Shown: one piece after another, positions 55,796 through 63,861 of the stretch
Position numbering within the stretch: the stretch's first letter is position 1
How the letters are laid out: each line of letters starts with the position of its first letter
Assembly (NCBI GenBank): GCA_002863155.1
Contig: PKED01000051.1
Coordinates: forward strand, 20,044 to 84,043
Length of the DNA: 64,000 nucleotides
Direction: 5' to 3'
DNA from: Sphingomonadaceae bacterium
GTDB taxonomy: Bacteria > Pseudomonadota > Alphaproteobacteria > Sphingomonadales > Sphingomonadaceae
The notes under the pieces: model-generated
Told to the model about the DNA's origin: nothing
Databases searched by the model: none
Seen by the model: only the letters and a program-made list of their open reading frames with translations
Position numbers and translations under genes: made by a program

Positions 55796-57061
55796 ATGAC
55801 TCCGGTCAAGCTAAACAAGCGCTGCGTCGATAGCCTGCTTCCGCCCTCCAAGGGGCAAGCGGTTCTCTGGGATACCGAGGTACGCGGCTATGGCGTACGT
55901 GTCCTTCCGTCGGGCACAAAGACCTTCATCCTCCAGTATCGCAACCCAGAGGGAATTCAGCGCCGCATCAATATTGGCCGATACGGCGTCCTTACCGTCG
56001 ATCAGGCGCGCGATCAGGCCAAGCTGTTCCTGGCCTCCGTGATCAAGGGAGAAGATCCGGCTGATGAAACACGTCGTGCGCGCAAAGGCATGACGGTCGC
56101 GGAGATGTGCGAATGGTATCTGGCCGAAGCGCGGGCCGGGAACATCTTGGGACGACTGAACCGACCGATAAAGGCATCGTCCCTTGATATGGACGAGAGC
56201 CGTATCAAGACGCACATAATCCCACTCCTCGGAAAGCGCGTGGTGGCGCAGCTGAGCGTCGCCGATGTCGAGCAAATGCAGTCCGATGTTAAGAACGGGA
56301 AAACCGCTAAAGCTCGGACCGGTGGTCGTGGCGGACAGGCGACCGGGGGAGCTGGTGTAGCCTCGCGATGCCTGGGCACGCTTCAAGCGATCATAGGGCA
56401 TGCCAAGCACAAGGGGTTGCTGGCGGCCCATCCAACCCAAGGTGCGAAAAAGCTGGCCAGCGCAAAGCGGACCCGACGGCTGAGCGTCGCCGAGATTGAG
56501 ACGCTGGGTAAGGCAATCGCGTTTGCCGAGCGAAACCACGAAAATCCTGTGGCGCTGGCCGTTCTGAAGACGCTTCTGCTAACCGGTTATCGCCGGGAAG
56601 AAGCCCAAGCCATGCAGAGGTCCTGGGTTAACGCTGCGGGAGGCTTCATCAGTTTCCCGGACACCAAAGGCGGTGCGCAAGTCCGTGCCATTGGCCCTGC
56701 GGCCCTGAAGATCGTCCTGAGCCAGCCAGAAATGCTCGGCAATCCTTATGTCTTCGCATCAGAAACCGGGGCCGGGCCATATACTGCTGTGAGTTCCTGT
56801 CTTGACCGTGTTTGCAAGCTCGCCGGGATTTCGGGCGTCACGCCCCATACCCTTCGGCATACGTTCGGAAGCATCGCAGGCGAACTGGGTTTTTCGGAAC
56901 TGACAATCCGCGCTATGCTCGGTCACGCTTCGCAAAACGTGACGCAAGACTATATCCATATCGACGAAGCGCTGAAGCTGGCTGTTCAAAGGACATCGGA
57001 TGAAATTGCGCGTCTACTCGACTTGGGGACAAAACGTCTTGCAATGATGTCCTATCCATAA
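55796..57061 (+). CDS. Tyrosine recombinase/integrase 1 (DUF4102-type N-terminus)
   Basis: The ATG at 55796 has GAGGAG 5-10 nt upstream; 421 residues. N-terminal arm-binding domain (DSLLPPSKGQAVLWDTEVRGYGVRV, about 10-90), central core-binding domain, and C-terminal catalytic domain with Arg in LLLTGYRREEA, HTLRHTFGS, GHASQNVTQDYIH (His and nucleophilic Tyr). It should integrate and excise the island at the tRNA-Gly 3' end, which lies just upstream. Looks intact. Confidence 0.95.
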   Translation: MTPVKLNKRCVDSLLPPSKGQAVLWDTEVRGYGVRVLPSGTKTFILQYRNPEGIQRRINIGRYGVLTVDQARDQAKLFLASVIKGEDPADETRRARKGMTVAEMCEWYLAEARAGNILGRLNRPIKASSLDMDESRIKTHIIPLLGKRVVAQLSVADVEQMQSDVKNGKTAKARTGGRGGQATGGAGVASRCLGTLQAIIGHAKHKGLLAAHPTQGAKKLASAKRTRRLSVAEIETLGKAIAFAERNHENPVALAVLKTLLLTGYRREEAQAMQRSWVNAAGGFISFPDTKGGAQVRAIGPAALKIVLSQPEMLGNPYVFASETGAGPYTAVSSCLDRVCKLAGISGVTPHTLRHTFGSIAGELGFSELTIRAMLGHASQNVTQDYIHIDEALKLAVQRTSDEIARLLDLGTKRLAMMSYP

Positions 57062-57229
57062 CCAGCGCCTTGTCCCGATCCTTGTTGGGACTGCCACCGG
57101 CTAGCTGCATCGAGACTCCCGGCGCCCAGTCCATACAAAGACCGGCGCCGTGTCGATGTCGCCGGTTACTATAAAATCTGCTTCGGGTGTGGCACTCAAC
57201 ACTCATGGTTGACATATCGGGGGCATTGC

Positions 57230-58177
57230 GTGTCGGGGACAGACTGGAAAAGCTTCGCTGATCAGCTGCAGATTCTGAAGGATCGCGGCTTGACGGTGGG
57301 GGATGATACCCGAGCGATCAGTTACCTCGAGAAGATCGGCTATTATTGCCTTAGTGGCTATTGGTATCCGTTTCGCTCGCCAAAAGCACAGCCCGTCGGC
57401 CTGGTGTTCCGGGAAGACCATTTCCTTCCTGGCTCAACATTCGAGGACGCTGTTGCGCTCTACGCCTTCGATCGCAAGCTGCGGCTCCTGGCGCTCGATG
57501 CGCTGGAACGGATCGAACGAGCCATCCGGGTCGACGTAGCCCACCTGCTGGGCAGGCTCGACTGCTTCGCGCAGTACGACCCCGCCCTACTGCACGGCAA
57601 TTTTGCTCGCAGGGCAATTCCGAAGGGCTACAACGCGGGAAAGACTGAACACCAGCTCTGGCTCGATCACCAGGACAAGCTGATTCACCGTAGCCGGAAG
57701 CAGCATTTCGTTGCCCACAACATGAACAAGCACGGGCGCTTGCCGATCTGGGTGGCGATCGAGATCTGGGATTTCGGCGCCCTTTCGCGGCTCTTTGCCG
57801 GCATGAACGTAAAGGACCAGGATGTCATTGCGGCCAGCTACGGTCTGGGGACGGGACGCGAACTGGAGAAATGGTTGCGAAGTCTGAGCTATCTTCGCAA
57901 CGTCGCAGCGCACCATAGTCGCATGTGGAATGTGAACGTGTTGGAGCTGTCGCCGGTGCCACAGTTCGACCAGAACTGGCAGTCGCTCGCCAATGCGCGC
58001 CCCTTCATGTACTTTTGCATCATGCGGTTTCTGCTGGCGCGGATCAGTCCGAATTCCAGCTGGGGTGAGCGGTTCAAGGCTTTGATGGCGGAGTTCCCCG
58101 AACCTGCAAACAAGGCCGTGACGGCCGCCGATTTCGGGTTGGTTGCAGGCTGGGAGGGATGGCCGCTTTGGGCCTAG
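57230..58177 (+). CDS. Abi_2 family (AbiD/AbiF-like) HEPN protein
   Basis: A GTG at 57230 with GGGGG 7 nt upstream gives 315 residues; a TTG at 57209 (track) is the alternative. FADQLQILKDRGL and YLEKIGYYCLSGYWYPFR open the Abi_2 domain; LRNVAAHHSRMWN (about 222-234) contains R-x4-H, the HEPN RNase motif. A second R-x4-H (RVDVAH, 100-105) is present. Such proteins abort phage infection by RNA cleavage or act as toxins. It sits between two integrases as cargo. A predicted small RNA ends just after its stop on the other strand. Confidence 0.88.
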   Translation: MSGTDWKSFADQLQILKDRGLTVGDDTRAISYLEKIGYYCLSGYWYPFRSPKAQPVGLVFREDHFLPGSTFEDAVALYAFDRKLRLLALDALERIERAIRVDVAHLLGRLDCFAQYDPALLHGNFARRAIPKGYNAGKTEHQLWLDHQDKLIHRSRKQHFVAHNMNKHGRLPIWVAIEIWDFGALSRLFAGMNVKDQDVIAASYGLGTGRELEKWLRSLSYLRNVAAHHSRMWNVNVLELSPVPQFDQNWQSLANARPFMYFCIMRFLLARISPNSSWGERFKALMAEFPEPANKAVTAADFGLVAGWEGWPLWA

Positions 58178-58189
58178 ACCATCCCCACA

Positions 58190-58239
58190 AAAGAAAACCG
58201 GCACGTACACATCGCTGTGCAGAGGTGCCGGTCATATTG
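58190..58239 (-). ncRNA. predicted structured small RNA next to the Abi gene
   Basis: Read on the minus strand, ACCGGCAC and GTGCCGGT form an 8-bp outer stem, GCACA and TGTGT a 5-bp inner stem closed by GCGA, a GNRA tetraloop, with an internal loop CTCT/AC. The tail TTTTCTTTTG follows the stem, a U-rich terminator. A promoter lies immediately upstream. The transcript would be about 50 nt, convergent with the Abi gene and ending about 12 nt past its stop. It could alternatively just be a two-way terminator. Confidence 0.6.
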
Positions 58240-58243
58240 TGAC

Positions 58244-58273
58244 CATATATATCCATACGAACGCGTTTGTCAA
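58244..58273 (-). promoter_or_regulatory. predicted promoter of the small RNA
   Basis: On the minus strand a perfect -35 TTGACA (58273-58268) is followed, after 16 nt, by TATATA (58251-58246), or after 18 nt by TATATG. The start site would be at about 58237-58239, just before the hairpin. An inverted repeat GGTCA-CAATA-TGACC overlaps the start region and could be an operator. Confidence 0.6.
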
Positions 58274-58645
58274 TGAGAGACATTCACGGCACTGCCCCAG
58301 GCACTAGCTGAATCGGAGCGATTCTCGCCGTGGCGCGCTCAGATCAAGGCCTGCGGCACGGCGCCAGCCTGAGGCCAAGCTTCACCCAATGCGCTCTTGC
58401 GACGACTATATATCAGACCCTACAAATCGAGCTCAAGCCCTGTCCACCACCGCCCGTTCTCGGAACATCCCCGAAAAGCCCTAGAAATCTCAGAAAACCA
58501 AGGGTATTCTGCCTTTCGATGGCCGCCCCTGTTCGCTGCTATTTGTCTACAACCGACAGTGAGTGTGGGGAAGGTGTGGGGAAGGAGGTGGGCTTCCCCA
58601 CACTGCGGCTCTCTTAATTGACCTCCAGAAATGTGGGGAACGAGA
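58274..58645. other. gap before integrase 2
   Basis: No convincing gene; two overlapping ORFs in the track have no supporting features and lack a coding pattern. The right part carries the TGTGGGGAA repeats described separately. The middle (58380-58540) is unremarkable moderate-GC DNA and may hold the core attachment site of integrase 2, but no tRNA-like sequence is recognisable. Confidence 0.5.
58562..58640. repeat. repeat cluster (TGTGGGGAA) before integrase 2
   Basis: AGTGTGGGGAAG (58562-58573) is repeated as GTGTGGGGAAG (58574-58584), occurs in inverted form as CTTCCCCACACT (58593-58604), and again as ATGTGGGGAA (58631-58640) six nt before the integrase ATG. The perfect 12-bp inverted repeat and three direct copies look like arm-type integrase sites or an operator. 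Confidence 0.85.
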
Positions 58646-59857
58646 ATGGGCAAACTTACGGCGGTGGCGGTCAAGGCCGCTTTGGCGAATCCGGGCACCT
58701 ATCAGGACGGTGACGGACTTTTCCTGAAAGTTGGAAAAACTGGTGCGGCTTCCTGGCTTTTGCGACTCCAGCGCGATGGCAAACGACAGGATATTGGTCT
58801 GGGTAGTGCGAAGCTGGTGACGCTGGCGGAAGCGCGTGCGAAGGCTGCTGAACTCCGCAAGGCTGTAAAGGTCGAGAAACGCGACGTACTGACGGAGCGG
58901 AAGGACGAGGAAGCCGCCAAGGTCACTTTCCGCGAAGCCGCTACCCAATATCATTCCGAGAACGAAGCTGGCTGGAAAAGCGATGTCTATGGTCGGCAAT
59001 GGCTGGCCAGTCTGGAAAACTACGCCTTCCCGAAGCTTGGCGACATGACGACTGGTGGAATCACTGCCGCCGATATCATCTCGGTCCTCACGCCGATCTG
59101 GCAGGAAATCCCCGAAACAGCCCGCCAGGTTCGGAATCGGATTTGCGCGGTGCTAGATTACTCCCATGCAAAGGGTTGGCGCTCTTCCGAAGCTCCATCA
59201 GGCAATAGCAGCCTCAAGGCAGGGCGAGGGCTGCCGCGACAGATCAAGAAACCGGCAAACCGCAAGGCGATGCCATACGTGGCCGTTCCTCCGTTCCTGA
59301 CCGCGTTGCGCCGCAAACCATCCTATTCGCGTCTGGCGCTAGACCTTCTCATTCTGACGGGCGTTCGCTCGCAGGAAGTGCGGCTCGCGAAATGGGACGA
59401 ATTCGATCTGGACCAGCGCCTTTGGACAATCCCAGCCGAACACATGAAGCGCAGCAGGGCGCACATCGTGCCGCTTTCAGAAGCGGCCTTGGCGGTGCTT
59501 GTGAAGGCGGACGCAATGCGGCTTGAGGGAGCCGAAGTGGTATTCCCCGGCATGACGGGAAAGGCGATGTCCAACATGACGCTGCTCAAGGTCATGCGCG
59601 ACATGCAGGAGCCGTTCCACGTCCACGGTTTCCGCTCCAGCTTCACCGACTGGGCGGCGAACGAAGGCTTCCCCAATGCGGTCGTCGAAGCGGCACTGGC
59701 GCACAAGACGCCTGACGCTGTACAGGCCGCCTATCGCCGCACCACATACCTTGGCACGCCGGATAATCCCGGTGCGCGCGTGAAGCTGATGGAAGCGTGG
59801 GGGAATTATTGCGCGGGTACTGCCGGAGCAAATACGCCGATCAATGAAGGCGGCTAA
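58646..59857 (+). CDS. Tyrosine recombinase/integrase 2
   Basis: An ATG at 58646 (preceded by GGGGAACGAG) gives 403 residues; an in-frame ATG five codons upstream is possible. N-terminal arm-binding part (DGDGLFLKVGKTGAASWLLRLQRDGKRQ), catalytic Arg in LLILTGVRSQEVRLA, FHVHGFRSSFTDWAA (H-x2-R) and LAHKTPDAVQAAYRR (His and nucleophilic Tyr). P4-like family. Different repeats from integrase 1 lie before it, so it recognises other sites. Looks intact. Confidence 0.94.
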   Translation: MGKLTAVAVKAALANPGTYQDGDGLFLKVGKTGAASWLLRLQRDGKRQDIGLGSAKLVTLAEARAKAAELRKAVKVEKRDVLTERKDEEAAKVTFREAATQYHSENEAGWKSDVYGRQWLASLENYAFPKLGDMTTGGITAADIISVLTPIWQEIPETARQVRNRICAVLDYSHAKGWRSSEAPSGNSSLKAGRGLPRQIKKPANRKAMPYVAVPPFLTALRRKPSYSRLALDLLILTGVRSQEVRLAKWDEFDLDQRLWTIPAEHMKRSRAHIVPLSEAALAVLVKADAMRLEGAEVVFPGMTGKAMSNMTLLKVMRDMQEPFHVHGFRSSFTDWAANEGFPNAVVEAALAHKTPDAVQAAYRRTTYLGTPDNPGARVKLMEAWGNYCAGTAGANTPINEGG

Positions 59858-59883
59858 TCTGACGCTGGTCATGCAAACAGCGA

Positions 59884-60447
59884 TTAGCCTTGGTTAGCCC
59901 GACAGCCATATTGCTGGGCGAGCATTTTCTTCCCATCGAGCGCAGCAAGCTCTGTCCGCATGGCCCCAAGCATCTGTGTTTCCAAAGTGCCGCTATTGGC
60001 TTCCCTCAAGGCATCGATCTGAGTTCGGTATTGGGCGACAGTATTCTCATCTAGCGTGAAAGGACACTCTTCGTATGGCCATTCGTTCTCACCGGTGCCG
60101 TATGTCGTTGTGTCTACGAATGAGAGGCGGCTCATGGTTCTCAAACCGCCACTGCAGTTTCGGTCACCTTGATAGAGATCGAGGCCCCGAACCGGACCGT
60201 CGAATCCTTCAGCCGCCCACCATCGAGCGCATCCGGCTGGGACATTATCCTCCCAAGTCCAAACTAAGCCGAAGCCCTTCCATTGATAACTGGCATCAGC
60301 ACGGGATGGCACGTCTTTTGGCTTTGGAATGAGAGGGTCAATGATTGGGACTAACCAACCATATACGAAAATCGGGCCGATTGGCGTCAGCGTAATGAGC
60401 AACGTCGGTACGACAATTGCAAACAAGGCGAGAATGCTTTTCCTCAT
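59884..60447 (-). CDS. Hypothetical protein with N-terminal membrane segment
   Basis: From the ATG complementary to 60445-60447, 187 residues start MRKSILALFAIVVPTLLITL and continue to VYGWLVPIIDPL, one or two membrane segments. The outside part (WTWEDNVPAGCARWWAAEGFDGPVRG, CSGGLRTM, EECPFTLDEN) has four to five cysteines. No family recognised. Codon use is less GC-rich than the chromosome, consistent with horizontal transfer. Convergent with integrase 2. Confidence 0.65.
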   Translation of the reverse strand: MRKSILALFAIVVPTLLITLTPIGPIFVYGWLVPIIDPLIPKPKDVPSRADASYQWKGFGLVWTWEDNVPAGCARWWAAEGFDGPVRGLDLYQGDRNCSGGLRTMSRLSFVDTTTYGTGENEWPYEECPFTLDENTVAQYRTQIDALREANSGTLETQMLGAMRTELAALDGKKMLAQQYGCRANQG

Positions 60448-60537
60448 CCGATTGACGATCACAGATTAACTGCGGCAAGTCATCGATATTCGTGGGGTTG
60501 AGCAACCTGCAGATCATTTCGTGCTGAGGTTGGCATT

Positions 60538-61218
60538 CTACACACCAAGCCATTCGAGTCCGTGCGGCAGCTCTTCCGCCGCAAAATCTACCTGAAGGAC
60601 TCTTCTGCTTTTCGGCGCAGAGGCAGCGTCGGACGCGTGAAGAATTGGCGTTGCGTATAGCCATACATCGCCAGCTTCGGCCAAACAGACCGCTGTTCCG
60701 CACCTGTCTACCACTCCCTTGACCCGATCTACGGCTATTCTTCCGTAGGTGTGGGATCCAGGAGCAATGAGCAGTGGTGCATTGCTAGCGGGCACATTGT
60801 CGATGTGCGCCCTCACCGTCACCATGCGGGTAAGAAGATCAAATGGCGGTGCAACGTGATTCATACCGCTTTTCAAGGTCCAGGGGCCAAACCCCGGTGC
60901 ATCTCGCCTTTCTTTGACACAGATTGTTCGGTCTTGGTGCCAAGCGAGTGCCCAATTGCTTATCGTCGATTTGTTGAAGAGAATTGCCCTAACCGGTCGG
61001 GAAGAGTTACCCAAAGCGCTTGCGGCTATTGCCCCTATCGGACCTTCTCTCGCAAGAATTGGATCGAGCGCGGGTATCCCATGCAAACGAACGCCCGCCC
61101 CATCTGCTGGAACCTCGGCAAGCGCTGATATCACATCGTCAATGCAATGGGAGATCGCGCCTTTGAATAGCTGCGCCCCATAGGCTGCAAATTGAGTTGT
61201 CGGACGGTCTTTCAACAT
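60538..61218 (-). CDS. Phytanoyl-CoA dioxygenase (PhyH) family protein
   Basis: 226 residues with the 2OG-Fe(II) features WALAWHQDRTI (HxD), PLLIAPGSHTYGRI and ATPILHASDAASAPKSRRVLQVDFAAEELP (distal His and 2-oxoglutarate-binding Arg). The family hydroxylates varied small molecules or lipid acyl chains; the substrate here is unknown. Located in the island between a membrane protein and the conjugation remnant; intermediate GC. Confidence 0.82.
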   Translation of the reverse strand: MLKDRPTTQFAAYGAQLFKGAISHCIDDVISALAEVPADGAGVRLHGIPALDPILAREGPIGAIAASALGNSSRPVRAILFNKSTISNWALAWHQDRTICVKERRDAPGFGPWTLKSGMNHVAPPFDLLTRMVTVRAHIDNVPASNAPLLIAPGSHTYGRIAVDRVKGVVDRCGTAVCLAEAGDVWLYATPILHASDAASAPKSRRVLQVDFAAEELPHGLEWLGV

Positions 61219-61275
61219 CCACTTCGCTAAGCATGAGAAACCCCTTTCGGCAACGCCCGCGATTGAGTTGATACG

Positions 61276-62043
61276 TCATTGCGCGATCCGAATTGAGCAA
61301 CTGACCGGCCTTTCTTCCTTCCGCGCCTTTTCGGTGCATCGGCTCAATTTTTCGCGGTTTGCGCTAAGGACACGCTGCGCCTCCGCCAATTCTTCCCAAG
61401 CTTCGGGGTTCTGAGACCGGATGAGCCTGATTCCTGCTTCCACAATGGACGGCTCTCCAACAGACTTGCGAGCCATCCGTTCGGGTAGCTGCCAGCTTTC
61501 TGGCATGGCGCGGGCGATGGTGCCGGGGAGAATCGACCAAAGCAGGATGCCGACCAAGAATCCCATGCCTGCAAAGCGCCAGGTCTGACGCTTCTGCTCG
61601 TCCTCGGCGCGGACTCTTCCGACAATTGCGGCGAGCCGGCCGGTTGCATTGTCCAGATCTTTGCGGCCCTGTCGGAACAGGTCGCTGCTGTCGCACAGCA
61701 TGTCGAGCGAGGCGCGCTTGATCTGAACCGCAATGTCTTCCGGCGTCAGCTCGATGGCAGGCTTGTTGCCGATTGCGGTTAACGTCTTGGAGACCTGTGC
61801 CAGCTGATCGGCCATCTGGCCGAGCGTTGCCGTGTAGTCCGGGATTACGATGTCGGCGCGCTCCCTGGCCATGTTCTGGACCGTATGCCGCACCATGGCC
61901 ATTTCGCCTTCAAGACGGGCGAAGGCTTCTGTTGCCGGATCGGATTCTTCCGCCGTATCAATTTCCGGTTCTGCCTCCGGGGCGGGAGGTTCCTCCACTT
62001 CAAGGTCCAACTGTACTTCTTCGATTTGATCGTCTTCCATCAT
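61276..62043 (-). CDS. DUF6118 family protein
   Basis: 255 residues: an acidic N-terminus (EVEEPPAPEAEPEIDTAEESDP), helical coiled-coil-like part (FARLEGEMAMVRHTVQNMARERADI and LGQMADQLAQVSKTL), a membrane segment (GMGFLVGILLWSILPGTIARAMP) and a C-terminal helix. This arrangement is that of the DUF6118 family, typically found directly downstream of traA in sphingomonad and other alphaproteobacterial conjugative elements, as here. Function unknown. Confidence 0.82.
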   Translation of the reverse strand: MMEDDQIEEVQLDLEVEEPPAPEAEPEIDTAEESDPATEAFARLEGEMAMVRHTVQNMARERADIVIPDYTATLGQMADQLAQVSKTLTAIGNKPAIELTPEDIAVQIKRASLDMLCDSSDLFRQGRKDLDNATGRLAAIVGRVRAEDEQKRQTWRFAGMGFLVGILLWSILPGTIARAMPESWQLPERMARKSVGEPSIVEAGIRLIRSQNPEAWEELAEAQRVLSANREKLSRCTEKARKEERPVSCSIRIAQ

Positions 62044-62050
62044 TCAGCTC

Positions 62051-62956
62051 CTAAATGCCCATGTCGAAAGCGCGGGTGCGTTCACGGGCGAGGGTTGCGG
62101 TGAGTTCTTTGGCGATGCTGCGTTCCGGCTTCGGATCGATGCCAAGTTCGCGGGTCTTGCCGCGCAGCAGGCCTTCGACTTGCGGGTCGCGTTCAAGCGA
62201 CTTCGCCAGCTCGTTCTGCTTTGCCGATACGCGGACAGCACCGGCGCGGTCGCCCTGCTGTTCAAGCTGCTTGCGCGCCGTGCTGAGTCCCTGCCAATCA
62301 CTGACAAAGCGCTCGGATCGCAGCGCAGGATCGGTGCGCACTGCGGCCTCTTGGTTCATGGCGCGCATGGCCTCCTGGCTACGCCCGCCAGCGGCCTCTG
62401 GGATCAGCTCAGGCCGCCGCTCCAGCGCCTTGGCGAGATCGGTGGCCGCATGGGGCCGAATCGCGTCGAGCGCTTTTCCTGCCTTCTCCAGCGCGTCCTT
62501 CTGGTGCGGGAGAACGGGCAAGCCCTGGGCTTGCATCGTTCCGATATCGCCAAGCGCGCGGGCATAGCGTTCGACCGCGCGACGCTGGTCGTTCTGCGTG
62601 TTCGACTTTGCCGGAAGCGGTTCGAGCTGACGGGCCTGCGGTCGGAAGTTTCCGAAGATGGATTTGGCCTTCTCCGGCACTTGCCGAACCATCGCCATTA
62701 CCCGCTCGCGGAAGCTGATTCCGCGCAGTTCGGCGAAAGCCTGCTCGGGCTTGTAGTCGCCCGCCATATCTTTCCCGCGCTCGCGGCTAAGGGTGCGAAC
62801 AAGTTTGGACTGGTCGGCAAAGTCATCGCGCCCATAATGCAGCGCTAGCCCCTCGCGGTGACGCGACATGGCGACATAGGCGGAATGGCTGTCCATGCCC
62901 GGTGTGGCGAGAATATCACACTGTCCCGGCGACCTTACTGCATTGAGATAGCTCAC
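62051..62956 (-). pseudogene. traA: C-terminal remnant of relaxase/helicase TraA
   Basis: The open frame (GTG start, 301 aa) begins with unrelated residues, then ILATPGMDSHSAYVAMSRHREGLALHYGRDDF, the final helicase motif (motif VI) of Ti-type TraA, and continues with the usual Gln/Arg-rich C-terminal tail. Full TraA is about 1000 aa; the relaxase domain and nearly all helicase motifs are gone. A TAA codon lies two codons upstream of the GTG, so it cannot extend. The break is at about 62925, just before the small tra genes. Confidence 0.85.
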
Positions 62957-62997
62957 CGATTATCATGTCTCCATCACACCAACGATGGAGATATCCC

Positions 62998-63303
62998 ATG
63001 CGCAAACCCCGCGATTTTGATTCGGAGCTCAAGGCCCTCGCCGACAAGGCCAAGCAGATGAAGGAACGCCGCGTGCGCGACCTCGGCGCGCTGGTCACGG
63101 CAACCGGAGCCGACGCACTCGATGCGGATGTGCTGGCGGGCGCGCTGCTCGAGGCTGTCGACAACAACGACAAGGCTATAAGCGAGGGCTGGCGCAAGCG
63201 CGGCGCGGCCTTCTTTCAGGGCAAGCAACGCAACACTGCGAGCGGACCTCGGCAGCAGCCGGAAGGCACTCTCCCGCTCGATGGCGGCGCGGCATCGGCT
63301 TGA
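62998..63303 (+). CDS. Small conjugal transfer protein (TraC/TraD-like)
   Basis: 101 residues from the ATG at 62998: MRKPRDFDSELKALADKAKQ then RRVRDLGALVTATGADALDADVLAGALLEAV, followed by WRKRGAAFFQGKQR. This matches the small TraC or TraD-like proteins encoded divergently from traA in Ti-type transfer regions. Starts 42 nt from the traA remnant, closer than normal because the true traA 5' end and oriT region appear lost. Ends by overlapping traD. Confidence 0.8.
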   Translation: MRKPRDFDSELKALADKAKQMKERRVRDLGALVTATGADALDADVLAGALLEAVDNNDKAISEGWRKRGAAFFQGKQRNTASGPRQQPEGTLPLDGGAASA

Positions 63304-63553
63304 GGCAGCAAAGGCACGAACCGACATGCGCGAATGGCAGGTCAAACGACGCGAACGAACCCGGCAACTGATCGAACTGGGCGGCTTGGTTGCCAAGGCC
63401 GATCTGGTAGAGCTGACCGATGATGATCGCGCCGCCCTCTACGGCGCATTCCTCACCGTCGCCGCCAAGCTGCGCGGGCCGGATGGTGCGCAGGCGCTGG
63501 TGCTGTTCCGGCGCAAGGGCAAGCGGGCGTTCGAGGCAGAGCAGTCTGACTGA
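63281..63553 (+). CDS. traD: Conjugal transfer protein TraD
   Basis: 90 residues overlapping the upstream gene's end; an inner ATG at 63326 (MREWQVKRRERTRQLIELGG) may be the real start (75 aa). RTRQLIELGGLVAKADLVEL is the TraD signature (xxKIELGGLVxKAGL). TraG, normally next, is not present; instead the sequence becomes unrecognisable after this gene, so the transfer operon is truncated here. Confidence 0.82.
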   Translation: MAARHRLEAAKARTDMREWQVKRRERTRQLIELGGLVAKADLVELTDDDRAALYGAFLTVAAKLRGPDGAQALVLFRRKGKRAFEAEQSD

Positions 63554-63861
63554 GCGACAAAAGAAAGCGGCTCCGGTCCCTGTGAAATGGAGTTGATTGC
63601 TCGCGTCAGCTTTGCGCCCCACATCCAGCCATCGAAGGTTCAACGACGATCGCCTGAAAGCGGACATCGGATCAGTAGGCTCGATCTGGCAGCAACGTCG
63701 GACGGTCCGGAACGGCAGGTTTTGGGGAGTGAACGAGGGATAGCTGCCCTTCGTTGCGGCCATGTCCGATGGCAGCTAGCCGAGATCGATTTTACCGGCA
63801 TTGCGGCTTCGCGCTTGTTTGAATAGGTCTGGCCCGGAATCCACTGGCAGGGAATGAGGCT
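63554..63861. other. 308-nt gap with no recognised feature
   Basis: The ORFs on both strands have no supporting similarity or coding pattern. Normally traG would start here in a Ti-type module. The sequence may be decayed DNA between two joined segments. Confidence 0.4.

Noticed and set aside
57062-57229. Hairpins between integrase 1 and the Abi gene
   Set aside because: CGGCGCC/GGCGCCG and GTCCC/GGGAC stems exist but lack T-runs and a good -35; only a TATAAA-like -10 at 57170 is suggestive.
58330-58621. Two ORFs of 95 and 74 aa between the Abi gene and integrase 2
   Set aside because: They run through integrase repeat sequence, have no known motif, and overlap each other in different frames.
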